DNA of 5,637 nt from JASGDB01 sp049841315 (GCA_049841315.1 JASGDB010000126.1:1-5637), one strand, 5' to 3'. Shown: positions 1 through 5,438, numbered from the stretch's first letter. Made by a program: numbers and translations. Notes: a model not told the origin generated them from the letters alone.

Positions 1-3000
1 AAAAATCAAACTGAAACTGAAAAAGTTGAAAAAACTGAAAAAACTGAAAAGATTGAAGAAACCGAGAAAACCGGAAAAATAGGAAATCTTTTTGAGGATT
101 TTGTTTCAGAAAACAAATCGGAAAATGTCATTAACCAAGAAAAAAAAGAACTGAATCTTACCGAAACTCAGGAAAAAATCGAGCAGGTTTTGTCAAAACT
201 GGGCGAGGTCAAATTCAAATCTCCGGCGGTTTTGAAAGAGATTGAAAAATACACAAATTTTCAATCGCAAATCATCGATGAATCCAAAAATTTCAGCCAA
301 GCCGAACTTGCAGATATTCATCAAAAAGCGGATAAAATCCTGCAATCGCAAAGCGAAAAAAACACGGAATATAAAATCCAAACCAAGCCGGAAATCAAGA
401 AAAATATTCTCAAATATCAATTTGTCAAACCCGATGAAATCGTCAATACTTCGCTTCAAAACAGTTCGGAAATTTCCGAAAAACAGATTGAAGCATTTCG
501 AGATACCGATTATGACGGAACGCTCAACAATCGCGGAAAACACTATGAATTTGCCAATTATATCGACGGAAAATGGATTCACGATTTTTATTATGCTGAA
601 GGAAATATTTACAAAAAAATAGAGCAATTAGATGTTGACTTTGCAGATAGAAAAGCCCCTCCTTCGGAGGGGTTTGGGGAGGCTCAGTATGAGAAACAGA
701 AGGCGTTACTCGAAAAAGTTCTGCCAAAACCGAAAACGTTAGATGAAATCATCATCAGTCCGAATCACGAGTTTGTGCATCAATTTGAAATCGGTTTGAT
801 TGAAAAAAATCGATGGAATCAGGAAAAACGTGAAATGGAAACTATTTCAGAAATGGAAACTTTGGCGGAAAAATTCAAAGATTTTGTCGGCACTTTGTCG
901 AGTGATGCTTTTGCAGGTTCTTCGTCTTGGGAAGTCCGAAGTTTTGTCAATAACGAAACAGTTACAGGAAGTGATAAAGAGCGAAATGCTTTAATCCGAG
1001 AGCGAAGAAAAGCGGCTGCCAACGACTTGTTTTACAAATTTTTGAGGGAAGAACTTTCCGAAAATTTAAGGGAAAAATTCGTGAAAGATTTTAACCGGAA
1101 TTACAATAATATTCACGTTCCGGATTATTCAAAATTTCCGTTGTTCTCAAAAATTCATCTCAATTTCAAGGGAAATCCGTTGAATTTAACCGAAGTCCAA
1201 AAAGCCGGAATCGGGAGACAAACCACAAAAGGTGTCGGACTTTTGGCACACGAAGTTGGTTTCGGAAAAACCTTGTCCGGAATTTTGTCAATGCACGAAG
1301 CGATGGAACGTGGAAATGCGAAAAGACCGTTGATTGCAGTTCCGAACGAAAGTATTTTGAAACAATGGGTCGATACAATTTTTGAAACGATTCCGAACGC
1401 AAAAGTCAATATTTTAGGGAATTTGGGGAAAGATTACGACCTTTCAAAATTCGATAACAAAGACGGGGAAATTACGCTTGTAACGTATGAAGGTTTTAAT
1501 AATATCGGGTTTTCGGAGAATATTACCCAAAGTTTGGCTTCCAAATTTTCCTATATTTCTGAAAGTGAATTGAGGAGCGTAAACACCATCAGCGAAAGGG
1601 ATTTTCAAAAAGAATTAGAAAAAGAACAGGAATTGGTTGGCAAAATGAAACGCGGAAAAATCTACGATTGGGAAGATTTCGGCTTCGACCATTTGACTTT
1701 TGATGAAGTTCACAACGCCAATCACATTGTCGGAAAAGTGCGGATTGAAGACCGAAGACACGCTTCCGATTTCCGTAGTCAGAACCAGCAAACCTCGAAA
1801 TTGGGCATCAATACTTGGATGGCGGCGCAATATATTCAAGACCAAAATAACGGCAGAAATGTTACGCTGCTTTCCGCAACGCCTTTTACCAACAAACCTT
1901 TGGAATATTATTCGGTTTTGTCGTTGATTGCCAATAATCGTCTGGAAGAATCGGGATATTTCAACGTCAATACGTTTTTTGAAACCTTTATGGAAGCCGA
2001 CAACGATATGGAAATCGATGCCAAAGGCGATGTGAAATTCAAAGCGAATGTGCGAAGATTTAAGAATAATTCCTTGTTTCAACAGCTTTTATCGGAGTTT
2101 ATTGACATTAAAGGTGAAGAAGATAATCCCGAACTGAAACGCCCGACAAAACTCAACAAAGAGTATAAAATCGAGCAAAATGATTTGACAAAAGAACAAT
2201 ATGAAAATCTCAATGATAATTTCGATTATGAACAAAAAGGAGCGGTTCTTACCCATATTTTGAACGGAAGAAAGATTGCAATTTCTCCTTATTTATCGCC
2301 GTATTATGATGGTGAAAACCCGACTGCAAAAGAGTTTGTGGAAAATTCTCCAAAGTTGAAACAGACAATGGAATTAATTGCTCAAAATAAAAAGGACATT
2401 CCCAATTCCGGACAAATTATTTACTCCGAATTGGCGGTTGCAGAATTTCCGAAACTGAAAGAATATTTGATTGAAGAAGTCGGCTACAAACCCGAAGAAA
2501 TCGGGATTATTACAGGAGCAACGAGCAAACCGAACCGTTTGAAAATTCAAGATGATTTCAATTCCGGAAAAATAAAAATCGTGATTGGAAGTGAAGCCAT
2601 TCAAGAAGGAATGAACTTGCAGGAAAATACGACCGATATTTATATGCTTTCGTTGCCGTATAATTTTACTTCATTGCGACAAGTAGAAGGACGAGCTTGG
2701 CGACAAGGCAATAAAAACGAAAATGTGCGGATTAATTTTATGCTGACCAATGACAGTATTGATGTTTTTATGCTTCAGAAACTGCAATCCAAACAGGCAA
2801 GATATTTGGAAGCGATGAAAAAAGGAGCAGATGTTTTGGATATTTCGGATATTTCAACGCAAGAACTGAAAACCGCCATCATCACGAATCCCGAAACCCG
2901 TGCAAACATCGAAATCGAACTGATGAAAAAACGCATTGAAAGCGAGAAAAATAAATTTTTGGCAGATTCTGCTTTTGTGTTAAGAAAATATGAGGATTTT

Positions 3001-3489
3001 ATAAAAGTTCAGGAGGAAGTAACCAAAGCACAACACAATTACAACCGAATTGAGGGCTATTCAAAAGAGGAAACCGAAAACGGAGAATACTGGAAAAGTC
3101 AGTTGCCGTTTTACCAAAAATCCATTGATGTAGCAAAGGTTTTGGTTCAGGAAAAAATTGCAGAACTTTCCGCAAAAGGCGTAAATGTAACAGAAATCGA
3201 ACATCAAACGAAAGCAACCAATGATAGAATTGCTGAACTGGATGCAAAATTGGAAGAGCTTCCGGAAGTGAGAGCCGGATTGGTTTCGCAATACAAAGCG
3301 GAAAAGGAAAAGCAACTGGCAGACAATCTAAAAACGGATTATGTGAAAGAGCGGAGAGCGGAGAATGTTTCTATTTTCAAAGCAGAAAATATTGAAAATT
3401 ATGAGGAGAAAAGTAATCTTTCGGTGCATCAAAATCGGAGTGAAAATGAGGAAAGGGAGGAAAAGGTGGGGTTTCAGAGGAGGAGGTGA
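1..3489 (+). CDS. Large SNF2/DEAH-like helicase protein of a mobile element (5'-truncated by window; probable methylase-helicase C-terminal half)
   Basis: The frame is open from base 1 to TGA at 3487-3489, so at least 1162 residues are present and the true start lies upstream; the TTG at 190 is internal. Counting residues from base 1, superfamily-2 helicase motifs appear in order: motif I AHEVGFGKT with Lys423 (1246-1272), Ia PNESILKQW (448-456), II DEVH (568-571, 1702-1713), III SATP (625-628), V VIGSEAIQEGMNLQ (861-874) and VI QVEGRAWRQGN (894-904, putative arginine fingers Arg898/Arg901). Residues 978-1162 are highly charged and probably coiled-coil. Proteins of this plan (COG4646-like, LtrC/DarB-like) occur on conjugative elements and phages, often with an N-terminal adenine methylase, and are linked to antirestriction or DNA processing. 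The methylase part is not in this window, so that half is inferred. Odd points are the tandem repeat at 19-72 and the in-frame palindromic insert at 654-684. Helicase call is strong; exact role is uncertain. Confidence 0.9.
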   Translation, partial: KNQTETEKVEKTEKTEKIEETEKTGKIGNLFEDFVSENKSENVINQEKKELNLTETQEKIEQVLSKLGEVKFKSPAVLKEIEKYTNFQSQIIDESKNFSQAELADIHQKADKILQSQSEKNTEYKIQTKPEIKKNILKYQFVKPDEIVNTSLQNSSEISEKQIEAFRDTDYDGTLNNRGKHYEFANYIDGKWIHDFYYAEGNIYKKIEQLDVDFADRKAPPSEGFGEAQYEKQKALLEKVLPKPKTLDEIIISPNHEFVHQFEIGLIEKNRWNQEKREMETISEMETLAEKFKDFVGTLSSDAFAGSSSWEVRSFVNNETVTGSDKERNALIRERRKAAANDLFYKFLREELSENLREKFVKDFNRNYNNIHVPDYSKFPLFSKIHLNFKGNPLNLTEVQKAGIGRQTTKGVGLLAHEVGFGKTLSGILSMHEAMERGNAKRPLIAVPNESILKQWVDTIFETIPNAKVNILGNLGKDYDLSKFDNKDGEITLVTYEGFNNIGFSENITQSLASKFSYISESELRSVNTISERDFQKELEKEQELVGKMKRGKIYDWEDFGFDHLTFDEVHNANHIVGKVRIEDRRHASDFRSQNQQTSKLGINTWMAAQYIQDQNNGRNVTLLSATPFTNKPLEYYSVLSLIANNRLEESGYFNVNTFFETFMEADNDMEIDAKGDVKFKANVRRFKNNSLFQQLLSEFIDIKGEEDNPELKRPTKLNKEYKIEQNDLTKEQYENLNDNFDYEQKGAVLTHILNGRKIAISPYLSPYYDGENPTAKEFVENSPKLKQTMELIAQNKKDIPNSGQIIYSELAVAEFPKLKEYLIEEVGYKPEEIGIITGATSKPNRLKIQDDFNSGKIKIVIGSEAIQEGMNLQENTTDIYMLSLPYNFTSLRQVEGRAWRQGNKNENVRINFMLTNDSIDVFMLQKLQSKQARYLEAMKKGADVLDISDISTQELKTAIITNPETRANIEIELMKKRIESEKNKFLADSAFVLRKYEDFIKVQEEVTKAQHNYNRIEGYSKEETENGEYWKSQLPFYQKSIDVAKVLVQEKIAELSAKGVNVTEIEHQTKATNDRIAELDAKLEELPEVRAGLVSQYKAEKEKQLADNLKTDYVKERRAENVSIFKAENIENYEEKSNLSVHQNRSENEEREEKVGFQRRR
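19..72 (+). repeat. Six tandem 9-nt units encoding EK(T/V/I) tripeptides
   Basis: Six consecutive in-frame 9-nt units are seen: GAAAAAGTT, GAAAAAACT twice, GAAAAGATT, GAAGAAACC and GAGAAAACC, encoding EKV-EKT-EKT-EKI-EET-EKT. Two units are identical and the others differ mostly by synonymous or conservative changes. The stretch is preceded by TETE and followed by GKI, so the low-complexity tract is a little longer than the repeat. It is most likely a flexible charged linker between the missing N-terminal part and the helicase part, and is a candidate for length variation by slippage. Confidence 0.75.
654..684 (+). repeat. GC-rich palindromic insert carried in frame inside the helicase gene
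   Basis: CCCCTCC (656-662) and GGAGGGG (666-672) form a perfect 7-bp stem with a TTC loop, followed by a partial second copy of the arm (GGGGAGGCT, 676-684). The surroundings are AT-rich, so composition changes sharply. It is read in frame as KAPPSEGFGEA, between a charged helix-like stretch ending FADRK and a helix-like YEKQKALLEK. From memory, similar CCCCTCC-TTC-GGAGGGG repeats are scattered through Flavobacteriia genomes, mostly between genes; I could not check this. It resembles in principle the palindromic elements of Rickettsia that insert into coding regions without breaking the frame. Confidence 0.7.
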
Positions 3490-3601
3490 ATTTTGTCTTC
3501 ATACCCTTGCCATATTTCACAGAATCACTACAAAAACGTGGAAGATTGTTCGCTGATTTATCGGGACTGCAAGGATTTGAACGAGTGGTTTTGCAATTTC
3601 A

Positions 3602-3623
3602 AATAATCGTCATTCGGATTATT
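3602..3623. terminator. Weak AT-rich hairpin between convergent genes
   Basis: AATAATC (3602-3608) and GATTATT (3617-3623) form a perfect 7-bp inverted repeat with an 8-nt loop. It lies 113 bp after the helicase stop and overlaps the stop codon of the minus-strand acetyltransferase (3621-3619). The position between convergent genes suits a bidirectional terminator, but the stem is AT-rich and no clear U-tract follows on either strand. Confidence 0.3.
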
Positions 3624-4155
3624 CCAACCTCATTAAATCAAAATACATAAACCGATGTTTGTGGTCTTCGTCCGAATTGAGCAGGAACGTAAAATCGTTT
3701 TTCTGATACATTTCCGTTTGTTTCGGATTATTGTATGCGTCTAAAATCAGTAATCTGCAAGCGGGTTTGTGCTGCATAAAAGTCCAACCTTTGATAAAAT
3801 CCAAAAGCTGGTGCGAAAGACCTTTTCCCTGATATTCTTTGTCAATGCCCAATCTTGTGATTTTTACGGCAGGATATTGGCGAATCCTTTTTTCGTTGGG
3901 CAATTTGATTTTTCGGTGGAGTTTGTTCCAGATATTGTTTTCGTAGCCCAAATCATTAAGGCAGTCGTTGGAAATAGAAAAGAACGCTACGATTTTGCTT
4001 CCTTCTTTGAACAAATAGGTATTTGTGATTTTTTCGGATTGAAAATTTTTAGAATCTTCTTTGAAAAACTCGTTCATTTCCTCGTCAGCACAATCAAAAC
4101 CGGATAAGTCGTCATCTCCATTCAAAGAGGAAAAGGTAAAGTCTGATAAATCCAT
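3619..4155 (-). CDS. GNAT-family N-acetyltransferase, possible toxin of a TA pair
   Basis: This 178-aa protein has GNAT features in the expected order: an N-terminal FDC..EEMNEFF stretch (20-31) like the 'FdCg...LN.fL' signature of TacT/AtaT-type acetyltransferases; the beta-4 strand AVKITRLGID (96-105); the acetyl-CoA loop QGKGLS (109-114, Ser where Gly/Ala is usual); beta-5 LLILDAYN (135-142); and MYQKNDF (149-155), with Tyr150 at the place of the usual catalytic tyrosine. Acetyl-CoA-dependent acetyltransferase activity is well supported by family. In TacT-like toxins the substrate is aminoacyl-tRNA, but nothing here proves that. ATG at 4155 lies 4 nt after the TAA of the small upstream gene, so the two are probably one transcript with coupled translation. 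TacT-type toxins usually pair with a ribbon-helix-helix antitoxin; the partner here does not obviously look like one. An ordinary acetyltransferase is the alternative. Confidence 0.85.
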   Translation of the reverse strand: MDLSDFTFSSLNGDDDLSGFDCADEEMNEFFKEDSKNFQSEKITNTYLFKEGSKIVAFFSISNDCLNDLGYENNIWNKLHRKIKLPNEKRIRQYPAVKITRLGIDKEYQGKGLSHQLLDFIKGWTFMQHKPACRLLILDAYNNPKQTEMYQKNDFTFLLNSDEDHKHRFMYFDLMRLE

Positions 4156-4159
4156 TGTT

Positions 4160-4315
4160 TTAGGCGTTTTTAGCCATAACTTTACCTACCAATGCGAAGA
4201 TTTTGTTCTTTTTCGCATCGGATACTTTGTTTGCCTTGCTTTTGGATATTACAGCATTGAACCGCTTGGATTCTTTACCCTTTACAGCAGGAGTAATATT
4301 TAAGGTTGTTGCCAT
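4160..4315 (-). CDS. Small basic protein encoded directly upstream of the GNAT gene; candidate antitoxin
   Basis: This 51-aa ORF runs from ATG at 4315-4313 to TAA at 4162-4160. It starts MATTLNITPAVKGKESKRFN and is strongly basic, with many Lys and Ala and a probably helical C-terminal half (DAKKNKIFALVGKVMAKNA). I do not recognise a family and see no clear ribbon-helix-helix or Phd/HTH motif. The ATG at 4315 is preferred over an upstream in-frame ATG at 4390 because a good TATATTTG -7 element (4354-4347) lies between them, leaving a short A/T-rich leader of about 25 nt. No Shine-Dalgarno is visible, which is normal for Bacteroidota. The 4-nt gap to the GNAT gene, gene order (small first) and size suggest an antitoxin, but this is context only. 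Confidence 0.65.
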   Translation of the reverse strand: MATTLNITPAVKGKESKRFNAVISKSKANKVSDAKKNKIFALVGKVMAKNA

Positions 4316-4346
4316 AATTGACGGTTTTTTAAAAATTGATTGTATG

Positions 4347-4354
4347 CAAATATA
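4347..4354 (-). promoter_or_regulatory. -7 element TATATTTG of the promoter for the 51-aa/GNAT operon
   Basis: Read on the minus strand, TATATTTG at 4354-4347 matches the Bacteroidota -7 consensus TAnnTTTG exactly and lies 31 bp upstream of the ATG at 4315. No good TTTG is found at the usual spacing for a -33 box. The nearest TTTG (4369-4366) is only 11 bp away, and at 19 bp the sequence is ATAT, so the -33 part is weak. Confidence 0.5.
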
Positions 4355-4464
4355 CAAATTTTGTGCAAAAATTATATTAAATTGTTTCACAAAAAAAATT
4401 ATTCATTCCATTTCCAAAACAACTGAAACAACCCAATTTCCCCAATGAATTCCCTTTCATTTTT

Positions 4465-4490
4465 CCGTTAAAAACAACGGCGTTTTATTG
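4465..4490 (+). terminator. Small hairpin followed by a short T-rich run
   Basis: CCGTT (4465-4469) and AACGG (4476-4480) form a 5-bp stem with an AAAAAC loop, followed by CGTTTTATTG. On the plus strand this resembles a weak intrinsic terminator, although no plus-strand gene ends just upstream. It could also be a leader hairpin on a minus-strand transcript coming from 4523. Confidence 0.25.
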
Positions 4491-4514
4491 CTTCAAAACT
4501 GCGGTTTGGGCTTT

Positions 4515-4530
4515 TACGTTTGCAAATGTA
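4515..4530. promoter_or_regulatory. Near-palindrome of two facing TAnnTTTG boxes (TACGTTTG / TACATTTG)
   Basis: TACGTTTGCAAATGTA reads as TACGTTTG on the plus strand (4515-4522) and TACATTTG on the minus strand (4530-4523), two full matches to the Bacteroidota -7 consensus, forming a 16-bp palindrome with one mismatched pair. The minus box has TTTG (4551-4548) 17 bp upstream, an acceptable -33. The plus box has only TTG (4488-4490) 24 bp upstream, which is long. A plus-strand start would fall near 4527-4531, right at the edge of the inverted-repeat element. The same sequence resembles the GTAnnTTTGC core used by CTnDOT-type integrases, lacking only the first G on each strand. Confidence 0.4.
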
Positions 4531-4715
4531 GGACAGCATCATTCACGCAAAAAAATCTTTTTGGGTATCTAAAAAAATTCTCTCCGCTTGCGCTCCAACA
4601 ATTTTTTCAGACACTCCTAAACTCTTCGAGCAAAAAGATTTCAAGCCCGATTCGGGGTTTCTGTTTTTCTCAAAAACGGAACCGAACCGGGTTTTGTGTG
4701 AATAATGCTGTCCTA
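4529..4715. mobile_element. 187-bp MITE-like or structured element with 24-bp terminal inverted repeats
   Basis: Left end 4529-4552 (begins TAGGACAGCATCATTCACGC) and right end 4692-4715 (ends AATAATGCTGTCCTA) are inverted repeats matching at 22 of 24 positions, and the match stops exactly at the outer TA on both sides. A TA at each edge fits a TA target duplication as made by IS630/Tc1-mariner-type transposases, leaving a 183-bp element with 22-bp ends. Inside are further perfect inverted repeats: AAATCTTTTTG/CAAAAAGATTT (4553-4563 with 4631-4641), AAAAAATT/AATTTTTT (4572-4579 with 4600-4607), CCCGA/TCGGG (4646-4650 with 4652-4656) and GTTTTT/AAAAAC (4663-4668 with 4672-4677). No transposase is present. 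Alternatives are a structured RNA or the leader of the ssb operon. Confidence 0.55.
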
Positions 4716-4722
4716 TCGTCAT
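4543..4722 (-). other. Doubtful 59-aa open frame covering the inverted-repeat element
   Basis: From ATG at 4722-4720, just outside the right inverted repeat, to TGA at 4545-4543 inside the left one, the minus strand encodes 59 residues starting MTIGQHYSHKTRF and ending LDTQKDFFA. The last 35 or so residues look protein-like in composition and codon choice (SGLKSFCSKSLGVSEK...), but I recognise no family. Both ends fall in the inverted repeats, so the frame may be a by-product of the element or the remnant of a gene end captured by it. Confidence 0.2.
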
Positions 4723-4774
4723 CGGCAAAGAAAAAGCCGGAACCTCAGTTGTACGAATCAATTCAAAATGCAGA

Positions 4775-4786
4775 CGTTCTTTGACA
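4775..4786 (+). promoter_or_regulatory. boxA-like antitermination motif in the ssb operon leader
   Basis: CGTTCTTTGACA matches the E. coli rRNA boxA core (CGCTCTTTAACA) at 10 of 12 positions and, as far as I recall, is the form (GTTCTTTGACAT) found before rRNA genes in Bacteroidota. boxA RNA binds NusB/S10 and makes RNA polymerase resistant to termination. Here it lies 194 bp before ssb on the coding strand, where it could support long transcription of a mobile-element operon. It also contains TTTG, so a -33 role is possible, but no TAnnTTTG follows at the right distance. Confidence 0.4.
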
Positions 4787-4827
4787 TCAACGGAAAAAAT
4801 CAAAAGAAACAACAACAAAAAATTATG

Positions 4828-4847
4828 CTTTTACAATTTGGTAAAAG
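4828..4847. repeat. Perfect 7-bp inverted repeat upstream of ssb
   Basis: CTTTTAC (4828-4834) and GTAAAAG (4841-4847) are perfect inverted copies around AATTTG. At 132 bp before ssb this could be an operator for a dimeric regulator or an RNA hairpin in the leader. It is not followed by a T-run, so an intrinsic terminator is unlikely. Confidence 0.35.
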
Positions 4848-4979
4848 TAAAAAAAGAAGAAAGCCGAGTGTCCTCGATACCAAATCAATTCACTCGCAAA
4901 TTTCAACCAACAAAAAAACTATCAATTATCAACAGACAACTATCAACTAAAACATTAACAATTTAAAAATCAAAAGATT

Positions 4980-5381
4980 ATGAACACAATCGTAGGCAGA
5001 ATTACCAAAAATGCAGAAATCAAAACAGTAGCGAACGACAGACAGGTCGTGAATTTTTCAGTAGCCGTGAATGATTATTACAAAAACAAACAAGGCGAAA
5101 AAATTGACCAAACCACCTTTTATAACTGTGCGTATTGGATAAGTTCCAAAATAGCGGAATACCTTACGACAGGGACTTTGGTGGAATTATCGGGCAAAAT
5201 ATCTTCGAGTGCGTGGATTGGCAAAGACGGCGAAATAAAATCGGGATTGAATTTAAACACTTCACGAATAAAATTTCACGGTGGCGGAAAAAAATCTAAC
5301 GCAACAGGAAATCCGACAACGGTAAAACCGCAGGAAAACCAAGCATTTACCGATGATTTGGAAGATGATTTACCTTTTTAA
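4980..5381 (+). CDS. ssb: Single-stranded DNA-binding protein (SSB)
   Basis: This 133-aa protein has the SSB layout. Residues 1-100 form the OB fold, beginning MNTIVGRITKNAEIK, then VVNFSVAVNDYYKNKQGEK, the TTFYNCAYWISSKIAEYL segment equivalent to the 'WhrvvlfgklAE.a..yL' region of bacterial SSBs, and GTLVELSGKISSSAW. A short polar linker follows (101-122) and then the acidic tip ending DDLPF, the conserved partner-binding tail (DDDIPF in E. coli). Length is shorter than the chromosomal E. coli protein (178 aa), as is common for plasmid and ICE copies. It coats single-stranded DNA during transfer or replication. ATG at 4980 is preceded by an A-rich leader with no Shine-Dalgarno. A strong hairpin follows 16 bp after the stop, then another gene on the same strand 57 bp downstream. 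The neighbourhood suggests a mobile-element SSB rather than the chromosomal one. Confidence 0.93.
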   Translation: MNTIVGRITKNAEIKTVANDRQVVNFSVAVNDYYKNKQGEKIDQTTFYNCAYWISSKIAEYLTTGTLVELSGKISSSAWIGKDGEIKSGLNLNTSRIKFHGGGKKSNATGNPTTVKPQENQAFTDDLEDDLPF

Positions 5382-5397
5382 TAACAACAATATCAAC

Positions 5398-5419
5398 AAG
5401 GCGGTTGCCCGACCGCCTT
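5398..5419 (+). terminator. Strong hairpin after ssb, no clear U-tract
   Basis: AAGGCGGT (5398-5405) and ACCGCCTT (5412-5419) form a perfect 8-bp GC-rich stem with a TGCCCG loop, 16 bp after the ssb stop. It is followed by ATTAAACCCC rather than a T-run. It may end or reduce transcription, protect the 3' end of the ssb message, or act with the boxA-like site so that the downstream gene is still transcribed. Confidence 0.5.
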
Positions 5420-5438
5420 ATTAAACCCCAATAAAAAA

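Larger units (their letters stand above)
4316..4979. other. 664-bp non-coding divergent region between the GNAT operon and ssb
   Basis: The flanking genes point away from each other (GNAT unit leftward, ssb rightward), so this stretch must hold both promoters. From left to right I see: the minus-strand TATATTTG box; an AATGAA/TTCATT 6-bp inverted repeat (4444-4461); the CCGTT/AACGG hairpin (4465-4480); a near-palindrome of two TAnnTTTG boxes (4515-4530); a 187-bp element with 24-bp inverted repeat ends (4529-4715); a 4-bp CGGC/GCCG hairpin with a 9-nt A-rich loop (4723-4739); a boxA-like motif (4775-4786); a CTTTTAC/GTAAAAG inverted repeat (4828-4847); and an A/C-rich leader with repeated TATCAA before ssb. 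The open frames that cross it lack convincing starts or protein character. Confidence 0.6.

Noticed and set aside
193..627. 144-aa minus-strand frame and an overlapping 126-aa plus frame at the start of the window
   Set aside because: Both are shadows of the helicase coding frame; no domain, promoter or start context supports them.
1615..2082. 155-aa open frame on the minus strand inside the helicase gene
   Set aside because: It lies antisense to conserved helicase motifs II and III and has a Phe/Ile-rich composition typical of the complement of GAA/AAA-rich coding DNA.
190..3489. Helicase gene starting at TTG 190
   Set aside because: The same frame is open back to base 1 with coherent coding composition and a tandem repeat, so the gene is cut by the window edge and the TTG is internal.
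3365..3556. 63-aa plus-strand frame across the helicase 3' end
   Set aside because: It overlaps the helicase in another frame over two thirds of its length and shows no family features.
4160..4390. Longer 76-aa version of the small protein starting at 4390
   Set aside because: The extra N-terminus would begin upstream of the TATATTTG promoter element and has a different character from the basic 51-aa protein.
4203..4448. 81-aa plus-strand frame opposite the small gene
   Set aside because: Antisense to the 51-aa gene and its promoter; hydrophobic composition fits a shadow of a Lys-rich gene.
4377..4460. 27-aa minus-strand frame (MKGNSLGKLGCFSCFGNG...)
   Set aside because: Too short to judge, no recognisable family, and it ends upstream of the GNAT operon promoter; chance is sufficient.
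4705..4950. 81-aa plus frame, and a 61-aa one at 4781-4966, before ssb
   Set aside because: Lys/Gln/Asn-rich translation of an A-rich leader; no protein features.
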